Below the pieces are notes generated by a model that did not search any database, was not told where the DNA came from, and saw nothing but the letters and a program-made list of their open reading frames with translations. Position numbers and translations under genes: made by a program. From positions 26,958,897-27,022,896 of the forward strand of contig LS997563.1 of assembly GCA_000469685.2 (NCBI GenBank): a DNA stretch of 64,000 nucleotides. The letters run 5' to 3'. Below are positions 47,150-56,210 of this stretch, one piece after another (position 1 is the first letter of the stretch; each line of letters starts with the position of its first letter). The stretch is from Haemonchus contortus. Lineage: Eukaryota > Nematoda > Chromadorea > Rhabditida > Trichostrongylidae.

Positions 47150-47740
47150 TGAAAAGCACTAATTTTACAAAATTGCGTGTCCTCCCGTTGATCATCGATT
47201 CCGAGCAGGCAGCAGTAATGTCCTCATTCGTCCCTCTTGCAAGCCAGAATGGTCCAGTGGATCGTAGGACGCGACGCGTAGCATTCCTTTCATTGAGAGC
47301 TGTTGTGAAGTAGTCCTGCCATCGCGCTGGCAGCTGTCCTCGCGTTCGATTGACGTCCAGAGTGATCCAGTCAATAAACATTTATTTCATTATGGAGCTG
47401 TCTACCAGGCGACTCCCACGTCCATCGCGAATGAGAAGGCTCTGAAATTGCGAACTGCTATAGGTGAGTTGACTTATACTCGGATAGTCTTTCACCCTGC
47501 TCATTCCCCTTTCTTCCGTGAGCCCTGACCCTGATGTGTAGCTCCACAGTCGTTCTTCAAAGGCCAGTCGTGGAACTCAGGACGATGACCTGATCTTGGA
47601 ATGTGGTCTTCTCTGAAGAGCATTCCTGGATCCATATGAAACGGTTCGAGCTCCTCGCCTTCCTAGCTCGATGTTGATGCAAAGATCATCAGAACTGGGG
47701 TGATACTCACTACGAAGGACTACGATGGTCCTTCGTAGGT
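47150..47740 (-). pseudogene. RTE LINE with internal deletion
   Basis: Two distant parts of one RTE polyprotein are fused. From the right on the minus strand, the endonuclease region is readable in shifting frames: VELHI (family EELHIGTHGL), NEQGERLSEY (family NEQGERLSEFI), SQFQS and then the DNA for WTWESPG and HNEI. At about 47390 it jumps directly to the very C-terminus: IDWITLDVNRTRGQLPARWQ (family WIPRDIKRTRGRPPTRW), DYFTTALNERN, and, after a shift, DDQREDTQFCK (family EDQRES). The entire reverse transcriptase is missing. A deletion of this kind makes a short element that keeps both ends and could have been copied in trans. Inactive as an enzyme. Confidence 0.75.
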
Positions 47741-48060
47741 CACCATCCTAGTACCTCTCCTTCTGTGCAGCTTTCGGTCCTGAGAATTTAGCGGCCTCAT
47801 CGGCGGTCCTGCCCACGCTGACGTGGACTCAGGGCAGTTAGTCAGGCTATCCCATAGTGGAACAGGGGGATTGCTTATCGGGGGCGGCCCCAAGTCATTT
47901 CCCGACTTACATCCCAGTTACGTGAATGCAGTCTTCTAGCTGAGCCGATGGGTGGATACCTATCGCACCATGAGACTCCCACAGACGTACCCTTAGATAC
48001 CCCTGCTGGGATATCGACAGAACGTTTAAATCGACCCTGCAGATAAGATAGGGCGGTCAT
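47741..48060 (-). other. Probable 5' part of the deleted RTE element
   Basis: GC-rich sequence continuous with the endonuclease fragment (minus strand). It looks like the untranslated leader of the element, but I have no second copy in the window to prove the limits. A perfect 11-bp stem-loop (47710-47720 with 47728-47738, CTACGAAGGAC) sits at the junction. A CGATGAG...CGAAA pattern near 47795-47825 recalls a hammerhead core but lacks proper stems. Confidence 0.4.
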
Positions 48061-48670
48061 CCTTCAAATCTACCCCTAAATCCTTCATAACCACGAACTA
48101 TATGTACTCTCTCTGAATCGAGAGAACGCCACAAAATCAAGCTCTTCCAAGCCTTTGAACACAAAACTCTTCCGAGACTTTGAAACACCATGTTGAGCAA
48201 CATGATGAGCTTAGTTCAACGGTATGCAATGCCATTAAAACACAGCGCTGTGTTGACTAGTAAAACGAAGAAAAAGGAAGAAGGCAAAAGAGGCTATTCG
48301 CAGAAGAGGCAGTAGAGAGTGATAAGTATTGTCTGTTTGCTTGCTTTCTACAGTGTTTCCTGCTTTCTTTTCCACCATGACTGGTCGTAACTCTCCAGTG
48401 CTGCATCAGCAAACTGTCTTGTAAAGAAGAATGGACTACAGCTTGCTTTGCGCGCTAGACGACTTGCTACACAACAACTAATTCGTCTTATACAGTGAAA
48501 GTGCCTTAGATCGTCCAAACCAACGGAACACAGCGCGAAATTTCTTCTATTATGGAGCAGCTAATACTATGAACACAACGCTTGAACCCTGCTTTCTATT
48601 AGGTTGGAAGGAAAGTCCTGCGACACAATGAAGGTCTTCTTCAAATCATTTCTGAAATTTTCCAGGCCAA

Positions 48671-48829
48671 TCAATTTTCGGAAATATATTTACCAAAGAG
48701 GTCAACAACCTTCTATTATCCTATGAGTAAATCACTGATGCCTTTTATCCAGGAATGAGGAAGCTGTGACTCAAAGAAGTAATTGACTGCCGTTTTCAGA
48801 TCACATTAAGTTACGAATTTTTTTAGCAC
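48671..48829 (-). pseudogene. Mariner transposase fragment, C-terminus
   Basis: Minus-strand reading VLKKFVT, stop, CDLKTAVNYFFESQLPHSWI, KGISDLLIG, two stops, KVVDLFGKYISEN. It aligns with the mariner C-terminus (compare FFSTQSADFWISGIDKLP and WMKVIGHNGNYI in the intact element). Four stops mark it as dead. Confidence 0.75.
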
Positions 48830-49143
48830 AACGAGATGCTCAAGAAGGCGGAGCGCATGGTAGATAAAAGGGGCAACACTTGGTGAGTACGACTGATGAA
48901 CAACTTGGAACCAATTGGAATCGTAGAACTTTTGACGCGTGTTTAAAGCGAAATTGCGACGTGCGTTGACCCCCTGTAGGGACCTGATTTACGGTTTTGA
49001 TCGTCCTTCTCTAACCCCGTTGGCCAAATTTCGGGGTTCATAAGGGTAACCGATAGCTGTGTCCATCTAGTCTGCGTTTAGCAACTCATAGTGGATGGAT
49101 CCCTTCAACCTCCATCAAACTAAGGGACGAAGCTTTCGTTACT

Positions 49144-49296
49144 TCAAAAGCTAGTATCTCCTCCAGTGAAGCGATCCAACCGATTGTTGACCGTTGATCG
49201 GTGAGCAGTGCCAGCATTGATTGGGTTGCTGATAATTTGAGCTGCTACACCCCCATTTTTCCCTTGGTGTGTTCAGAAGAAGGTGATGTTACGAAT
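49144..49296 (-). pseudogene. Mariner transposase fragment, HTH region
   Basis: Minus-strand reading IRNITFF, stop, THQGKNGGVAAQIISNPI, HRSTVNNRLDRFTGGDTSF, stop. This matches the mariner N-terminus in order (helix start, A-A--I, STV--W--RF--GD-S-; compare STVSRWYHRFKTGDISLEG in the intact element). At least two in-frame stops. Confidence 0.7.
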
Positions 49297-49479
49297 CGGG
49301 TGTTGTCCATTCATTGGCCGTAATGCTGCTAAAGCCCACACGCGTGCCCTTATTTACTCATGCGTTGATTACCTGAGGAATGTCCTACAAGTTTATCACT
49401 CTTGCTACCGTGTTCACATTGTTGATACAAATTGTTGACGCTCCAAATTTTTTGTCGCAGGACTTTCCTTCCAACCCAA

Positions 49480-52400
49480 TATATAACCACAAGCTTCCTT
49501 GAGCTGCTGCTGTTGAGCAAAAAGGAGAGCTTGTTTCAGCGAAACCTCCTAGTCGCGTAGATTCGTTTTGTGATAACTCTACGCTTCGCTACATTACGAA
49601 TTCATAAAACTTGTCTTTTAAATTTTTTTATTATCCACGTAATTAAAGGATATGGGCTTACCTTATTCCTTCTACATAATCGAAGCAGCAGGCAACGATT
49701 AGGAGCACGAAAATCAACGCGGCGATAGGAGAATAAAACAGTAGCTCGTGAAGTGTAGCAGAACTAACCAGTTCTAAACTACAAGTTCAAAGTTCTGGTT
49801 AATTCATTTTCAAATAACTAGGTTTAGCATTACTGTCGCAAAACAATCCAGTGTACTGTGGCATGCAACGGCATTTCAGCATCTCAAAACCACCGTCGTT
49901 GGTGACTACACATGAACCAAATCGACATCTGCAAGCAGGGAGCTTACTTGACTTTAGAACGAAGAACTCGAACATTCAATTTGTTACTGATACATAGGTA
50001 TCACTCCTTCTTGTAGTAAGTCCGATTTCAGGTTGTCGCTGTTTAAAACAGTATCAATTCGGAATATGATGTCATGAGAAAGAATAATGTGGAAATTGGA
50101 AGAGAGCGGCTCAAAATGTATGGCTTTGTCGCCCAATCGCGAGTAGAAGTAGAAAACAAGTAAATTCGGCCTCTTACGGATTAAGCAAGTTCATAGATGT
50201 TGAGGAGTCCTCACTATTCTTTCCACAGTTCTGAGCAACTTAAATAGGAATATTACAGTGAAACAAACACATTTCAAACATCTTTCCCCTTGCCCCAGTA
50301 TGGACCTACCTAAAGAGATGCGTGATGACATGGTTGAAGTCTTTGAAGGAGACGATTCATTAGTTTGCAGATTTTCTGAAGTAGGCATGAGTTTATAGGT
50401 CTCATGCAGGGACAGGAAAGCTGGTTCAAAATGATTTTTTTCAAAGCCGTTTCTTCCGAGAAGTAGTTATGAGAATGAGAGCATACAGATGTAGTATTCA
50501 AATTCTCGTTTTTGCCCAGCAGGCGGTATTAAAAGCTAATCGGTAATCTAATGATTTGATGGAGACGTTATCTAATTCGGCCCTGTTAACATTGGAGAAG
50601 TGATATGCTGATGGGAATCAGTCTGTAGACAATTGAAACAGCATAAACTCCCTACAAGTGCGTAAGTTCACTACGACTCTCCCGTCACTAGCAGAAGTTA
50701 TCAGTATTATCAAATTATTGGTCACCATACCAGCGTTTACGCCATCCAAACTGAGAATTTCCTTCCACTTTTTTAAAAAGGTCTACTGACCGATATATAC
50801 TGAGCATGAAAGAATAGAGCCATCTAAAATCGTTGACATTCCGTAGAGGTAGGCTGTGTTCCCACTAGCAAACATTCGGACTCCTTCGAATCTGAATTTC
50901 TCAGTAGTTACTTATAAGGGCAGTTCTATTGCTGTTACATCTTAATGAAGAAGGAATTCTCCGAAACCTTCCACCTTGTAGAGCAATTTTCTTGAAACTC
51001 TATCGAATTATCAAATGAACACGATTTCGGGAAAAGTTCCCGAATTAGGTCTTTTTGCATTTGTGAGTAGTGTAGTTAAGATGAGCAAGGGAGAACAAAA
51101 TATCTCCAAAACACATACCCCTCGCTATCCATAAGTTCATATGTGTTCCACTTTCCTTTTATTTTCCGCATTAACCACCAAGTAGCATTTTTTGACTGCA
51201 ATTAATGGAGCATCTACATGATGAGACATTCAGAAATGCATGTCGTGACTAATCATGTAAACATAAGTTTATATACGTTTATTATATCAGTTGAGTTAAT
51301 CAGATAGGCCTGTAGTCTTTGATTTGATCGAGTGATTGATTTAAATAAGAAGTACCGCTCACTATGAGAACGCTCCGCTCACCACAACTGTGACTTCTCT
51401 GTTTCATTTTGATCCACTTCTTACAATTGTGCACGTTTTCTCCGTCTGAGCTATTCAAAAACCAAATCGAGAATTTTTGTTCTCTGGATCGCCTATTTCG
51501 TTGCACAAACTGCTTCCGCGTGCGAAGCACCACCATGCTTGCATGCGCCCTTTTCATACTGACTTATGTCTCCCAAATTTAATTTAACCTGCCCAGGTTT
51601 CCCTCGCATGATATAGATTATTCATGTAAATAGACATACGCGACGCTCTATATTTACTAAGTAATTACGATGATTCTATAAAGTTTTTTCTATCGAGTTA
51701 TTCGTTTTTGGTCTTATCTCCGCCTATCATGAAGTACGCTTCTAGTCTTTTGGTAGCTTATAACCACGTTCACGGTTCCAGAACGGATTTGAACACAAAT
51801 TGAGGGCAACACCCAATTGTATGCACACTCCGTACATTACAGGTTGTGCTTCGCTAATTTTACATGTCGCCTGCTCGGCTAAATTTACGTATATCTAACA
51901 TAAATTAGGCCTTGCTTATTCCTTCAACTTTTTTACCTTCGGGGAACTATTTACTATGCATCGCACCAACAAAATGAACGCATGGTCATTCAATACAACC
52001 GTTTGCTGTACTAATAGTATAGCTCGAAGACCCTTCAGCAACTAATCGAAGGAGGCATTTTTTGAGAAACCTTTAGTCCGGGCTTCCATCAACAACTTCT
52101 TAGAAGCAGCAACAGCGGAGCACAGGCTTAACTCTTCAGTATCGTTTACACCCATCCTCCCATTGGATTCCTGTCGGGGATATTCGTAGGTCAACTGGAA
52201 GCAGGGATAAAATTTCGAAAATGGGATCAGCGCCACTACTGACCTTTTTCCATTCATGAGTGAATGTGCCGTAGTAGTTTTCAAGTCGTATCCCTGGAAT
52301 AGTCTCCAGCCCTCGGCAGCACCTTCTCAGGAATGTTCCTCATGAAGATGATGCGAATAATTTTGTACCCTTTTTGACAAATTAAGCGACAACGCTCTGA

Positions 52401-52899
52401 TGACACAGATTGCAGCCCAAACCATCACGGAAGCAGATAAGGGCTACGGAAAACTATTTACTTCTCTTAACACCACTTGTAGTGAGAAACGTACGTGTAC
52501 TCAGGGACCTGCACATTTTTCTCGCACTGAACATCTTTTCGTCAGAAAAAATCATGACGGAGTGTGTGCTGCGTGTAAGAACTTAGGGCCCGAAATTCGT
52601 ACTCTCTCAAATTTTTCTCGTCAAGGAGTTCACAAGGCTTTCGAGACCTATCTGGATTCAATTGCAGTCCCCTGAGAAAAACATATCTCTTTGAAGTAGA
52701 GCATGCATCCAACTCGACAAGCATTTTTTTCTTGTTTCTGCGGGTTTCGTAGCATAAACATTGCACTTGGAAAGAGGGACACTTTCAGACAAGAAATGAA
52801 GCAAGATGACCGTCTTCAGTCTTGTCGTTGACCTGCTCGATCGCGATTGAAGAAACTGTCATGCGAGAAATGTTGAGACAAAGAGCGATCCCAATGCTT
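49480..52899. other. Nothing recognised
   Basis: An AT-rich stretch with only short open frames and a short repeat fragment at 51907-51943 shared with 44378-44412. No splice-flanked segment here stood out. Confidence 0.45.
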
Positions 52900-53440
52900 T
52901 TCGTTTGTTATCAGTCCTTAACTCCAATCACCCATGGTCCCTTCACATCTCTTTACCACCTACTAATATGCCAAGCCTCCACTCTTTAAACAAATGCGTT
53001 ATAGATCTAAGACTTCTCTGGCTCGTTATTGATTTCTTACATATTATCACTTCCTATCATCAACATCTATAGTATCAGCTGATGAGCGATGAAAGGAGAT
53101 TTTCATCAGCTCCTTCCAATGTTATCACTTCCTATCACATATCTTAAGGTTCCTATCCTACCGCCTGTATCCCTACCAATTTTGAGTGCTCTAGACCCAC
53201 GGGGACAAGGAGCTATGAATTTGCGATAAAATACTTATTATACATCGCGCCACCCCCCCCCCCCCCCCCCCTGTGGGCGGAGCCCGGTCCTGCTACTTGC
53301 CATAAGTATTCCTATCCTGTCCCCGTACTCCTACCAAATTCAAACGCTCCAGGTCCACGGAAGCAGGAGTTAAAAATTTCCGATGAAACACACACTGACA
53401 CACTCCGGCAAACCAACAGACACGCTTGGCGAGTTATATA
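52900..53440 (+). repeat. Dispersed repeat R3, copy C
   Basis: Contains CTCCTTCCAATGTTATCACT, a first unit CTCTAGACCCACGGGGACAA with GAGCTATGAATTTGCGAT, and a second unit TCCTGTCCCCGTACTCCTAC with CAAACGCTCCAGGTCCACGG. The same two units in the same order occur at 60110-60390. A C19 run (53253-53271) separates the units. The internal duplication is therefore part of the family and not local to this copy. Confidence 0.65.
53253..53271 (+). repeat. C19 homopolymer
   Basis: Nineteen consecutive C between the two units of R3 copy C, followed by TGTGGGCGGAGCCCGG. In copy D the same place reads GCCCGCCCCCTGTAAACGGA, so the long run is an expansion of a short C-rich stretch. Confidence 0.85.
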
Positions 53441-54357
53441 TAGTAGTATGGGCATTAGGGTATCTTAAAAGCAGTACCAAAAAATTAAGACCGCCTGCAA
53501 CCTTTTAGTCTTCATGATTAACTTAACCACAAATACAAAAACAGAAACAAATTTTGAAAAACGTATTCAAACTTACTCGCTCTGATATGATAGACTTTTC
53601 GATTGCCCCGCACTTGAAAGCGGCGTGATGACCAAGGGGTACGTACCTCACAGTTTCCGTTGCAGGAGTGTTGTAGCTGCCGAAACCTCTAAGACAATTT
53701 TTTTGCATTCAAATTTAGAAAGCAACCGTTTTGAACCGCAAATCTTGCAGTTAAACATTCCAGGTTTGCAATATCCATGAAATATGAAAAAAACCATAAA
53801 ATCATGCTCGAGAAGTTCAAAGGCCCTACATAATGCGATTCCTTGAGATAGAAGATCGTTTATGGAAGTTCCAGAAACTCGAGATAGTTGTTTGTAACGG
53901 ATTTTCTGAAAACTTGCCCTCCTTTCAACTGCCTCGACTTTTATTGGTATTCGCCGCCTTTTCGCCTTTTCGAGTGTCGGACAAGTGGGTGCTATGTTCC
54001 GAAAAGTCATTCAATTATCGGTATAGAGAGGCATTCCTTGATTCAAGAGGCCATCCATCAGTCATGACCGTGGCAAACACAGCTGCTGAGTCCTTGCTTG
54101 TGGGCTGCCTACCAAAGAAAATCATGAATCTATAACTTAAGTAAATCTTAGTCCACTATGTGTAACATCTTCGAAGCATAGGTTGAAAAGTTCTAGTCTT
54201 CAGTTCTATATTTGTCGGGTTCGACCAATAACTTTCAAAACCACCCTCCAAATCGTCCACTGCAGGCTGATCCATTTCGATTCCCAAAGTTATATACTGC
54301 ATAACCAGACTGAACTATAGTTGAGAACTCATACTACCTAATTTATACCTGTTTCAG
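53441..54357. other. Nothing recognised
   Basis: No supported gene or repeat. Overlapping open frames at 53648-54135 are not matched to any family. Confidence 0.45.
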
Positions 54358-54480
54358 ACTGAATCATAAAAGAAGCGCTTGAACAAAGCAAGAAATGTCC
54401 ACATTGGAAGATGTCTCAACCGTGGGCTCAACGGTGAGCCGCGGAAGCGAAAAGCTTCGTCTTTCCCGCTCGCCAAACAC
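54358..54480 (+). CDS. Possible trans-spliced first exon
   Basis: A strong acceptor (ATACCTGTTTCAG, ending 54357) is followed by a 37-base stretch closed by stops in all three frames, then AGAAATG at 54395 and MSTLEDVSTVGSTVSRGS, EKLRLSRSPN up to a donor-like AACAC|GTAAAAAGG at 54480. An acceptor with no open frame behind it and a nearby ATG is what SL trans-splicing sites look like in nematodes. The next exon was not identified: downstream lie an R1 fragment and an antisense LINE. No homology. A second donor (TCAAG|GTAAGCACC) lies near 54513 in another frame. Confidence 0.22.
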
Positions 54481-54689
54481 GTAAAAAGGCGCGTTGTCGT
54501 CAAGAAGTCAAGGTAAGCACCGATCAATTCAGTATGCTAAGTCTGGGAGAGTAAGCGTGCATAGGAGACTGTTTATTTTAGCACCTTGCAGAGTTCTTGA
54601 CAAACTACAATTATACTACTGATTCGTGTTCAATCGAAGATCGGCGACGGCTCCATCCGTTGCATTCGACTGCATTACCAGAAGTTTGG

Positions 54690-54790
54690 CAAGTGTGATC
54701 TCCCACCAGGGCAAGGCTCGGCTTCCAAGAGTGCCAGTGTTGTCGAGTCGAAAACGGTCTAGATAGGGCGCAATGAGGGCTCGGAAAGTG
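54690..54790 (+). repeat. Dispersed repeat R1, copy D
   Basis: GATCTCCCACCAGGGCAAGG and GGTCTAGATAGGGCGCAATG match 20725-20820 of R1 in order. Both motifs are followed by a GCTC(A/G)(A/G)A block in the two copies. Confidence 0.45.
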
Positions 54791-55019
54791 CTTCGTTGAC
54801 CTGAAGGTATCTGTGTTTTAGAGCTGTAGAGGCTGTACAGTTACCAATCTTACTATGTACAATTCGCTGAGTGTGCCTGTTGGTGTGTCGGTGCGTGTGT
54901 TTGACCGGAAATTCATAACTGCCTTTTCAGTGGTTCTTACTACTTGGATACTTGGACGCTCGTTGAAAGGCTGACATACCGAGCGCAAACACACGCTTCC
55001 ATCCATTTTTGACTATCTT

Positions 55020-56210
55020 AAGCGGTTGGAACAAGTGTTGGCTAACATTGCCGTGAAGTTTCTTCAGTGAGTCACTATATCTCGTTGCAGGACGTCCAAG
55101 TGTACGTTCAACCTCACGTGGGTCCCAGAACGTAACGCAAGTGGTTCAACTGTCGTCCGTGCGTCTGACCACGTGTCCAGCAAATCGTTTCCTAGCGTTC
55201 CATGCATACATTTCGGCGTCACGAATGCCGGACATTGAGCGGATATCTGCGCTTCGCAGATTGAGACTTCTCTGTATGGCGCGGTTGATCTTCAGCGGCG
55301 TCCGCTCCAAAGTGCTTTGTGCGCGAAGTAACAGCGTTGACGTCTTGTTCTCCGCCCACGTCTCGGATGCGTAACAGAGTGCGGGTTAATAACTTAGAGT
55401 CGAAAATGTCGGCTCGTATTTTCTTGCCCAATATAAAGTGAGCCGCTTCTTTTATGTTTCCCATTGCCGCCCACGCGCATCTTCTGCGCCTCATAATTTC
55501 CGTACGCAAGTTATTGTCATGGAGATGAGTCGATCGACGTTTACATAGTAGTCGGTGAACGGTAACGTGGCTCTTTTGAGTTTGATGGGTGACGCATCCG
55601 CCCATTCGTTTCACATGACCATTGCCTTGCTCCTTTTCATCCTGAAGCCACTGGTTTTGCTGACTTCGTCCAACTCCTCCGCCATCTGCTGCAACTCCAC
55701 TCGGTTTTGGCTGATGAGGCGTTATCGTCTGCGAAGCGCAAGTTGGATCATTTCTTGCGGTCGATATTGATGCCTTCATCATCCCAGTCCAGTTGCAGCA
55801 TCGCGTGGTTTAGTGCGGTGGTGAATAGTTCAGGAGATATCGTGTCACCCTGCCTGACTCCTTTCTCAATCAGCACGCGCAGCTCTCGTTGGAACATGCG
55901 AATGGTGGTAAATGTGTCTGTATTGCATTGTTGAAGCAGGTTGATGTAACATGGGTCGATTCCTGTATGGTGCAATGCGTCCCAGACAGAGTTGAGCTCC
56001 ACACTGTCGAATACCTTCGCATGGCAGAGGAGTGGTTGTTTGTATTCCTTGGCCCGCTCTATCAGCTGCGTGATAGTGTGGGTATGATCCATGCAGCAGA
56101 AGCCTTTGCGAATCGGCTTGTTCGACTAGTTGGTAGTCGTCTTCAGTGGTCCCAAAGCGTTGAAATTTGGTAGGAGTGCAGGCGGTAGAATGAGAGGAAT
56201 TATGGCTGGC
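55020..56210 (-). pseudogene. RTE-type LINE reverse transcriptase, decayed
   Basis: Reading the minus strand from right to left: RKGFCCMDHTHTITQLIERA (fingers), FDSVELNSVWDAL, EKGVRQGDTISPELFTTAL (the conserved GVRQGD block), then NLRFADD at about 55710-55730, the catalytic FADD box. After a shift come LQQMAEELDEVSKT, a stop, NEWADASPIKLK, then RTEIMRRRRCAWAAMGNIKE and KKIRADIFDS. After another shift follow CYASETWAENKT, LRSADIRSMSGIRDAE, KRFAGHVVRRTDDS, a stop where the family has W, and DPREVERTLGRPATRYSD. The order is that of RTE polymerases, RT then C-terminal region. At least three frameshifts and three stops make it inactive. Endonuclease not found. Confidence 0.9.

Larger units (their letters stand above)
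48599..49479 (-). mobile_element. Mariner relic, second family, internally deleted
   Basis: An 881-bp element flanked by TA (48597-48598 and 49480-49481). The 27-bp terminal inverted repeats differ at one base: TTAGGTTGGAAGGAAAGTCC on the left, TTGGGTTGGAAGGAAAGTCC on the right (read inward), both followed by TGCGACA. Transposase remains are on the minus strand: HTH region near the right end and C-terminus near the left end. About 400 bp including the DDD core is missing compared with a normal mariner. TIRs differ from those of the intact element at 45273, so this is a separate family and probably not mobilised by that enzyme. Confidence 0.85.

Noticed and set aside
47790..47830. Hammerhead-like pattern CGATGAG...CGAAA in the RTE leader
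   Set aside because: The core has a C where CTGATGA is required, stem II needs a bulge and no stem I/III partners were found.
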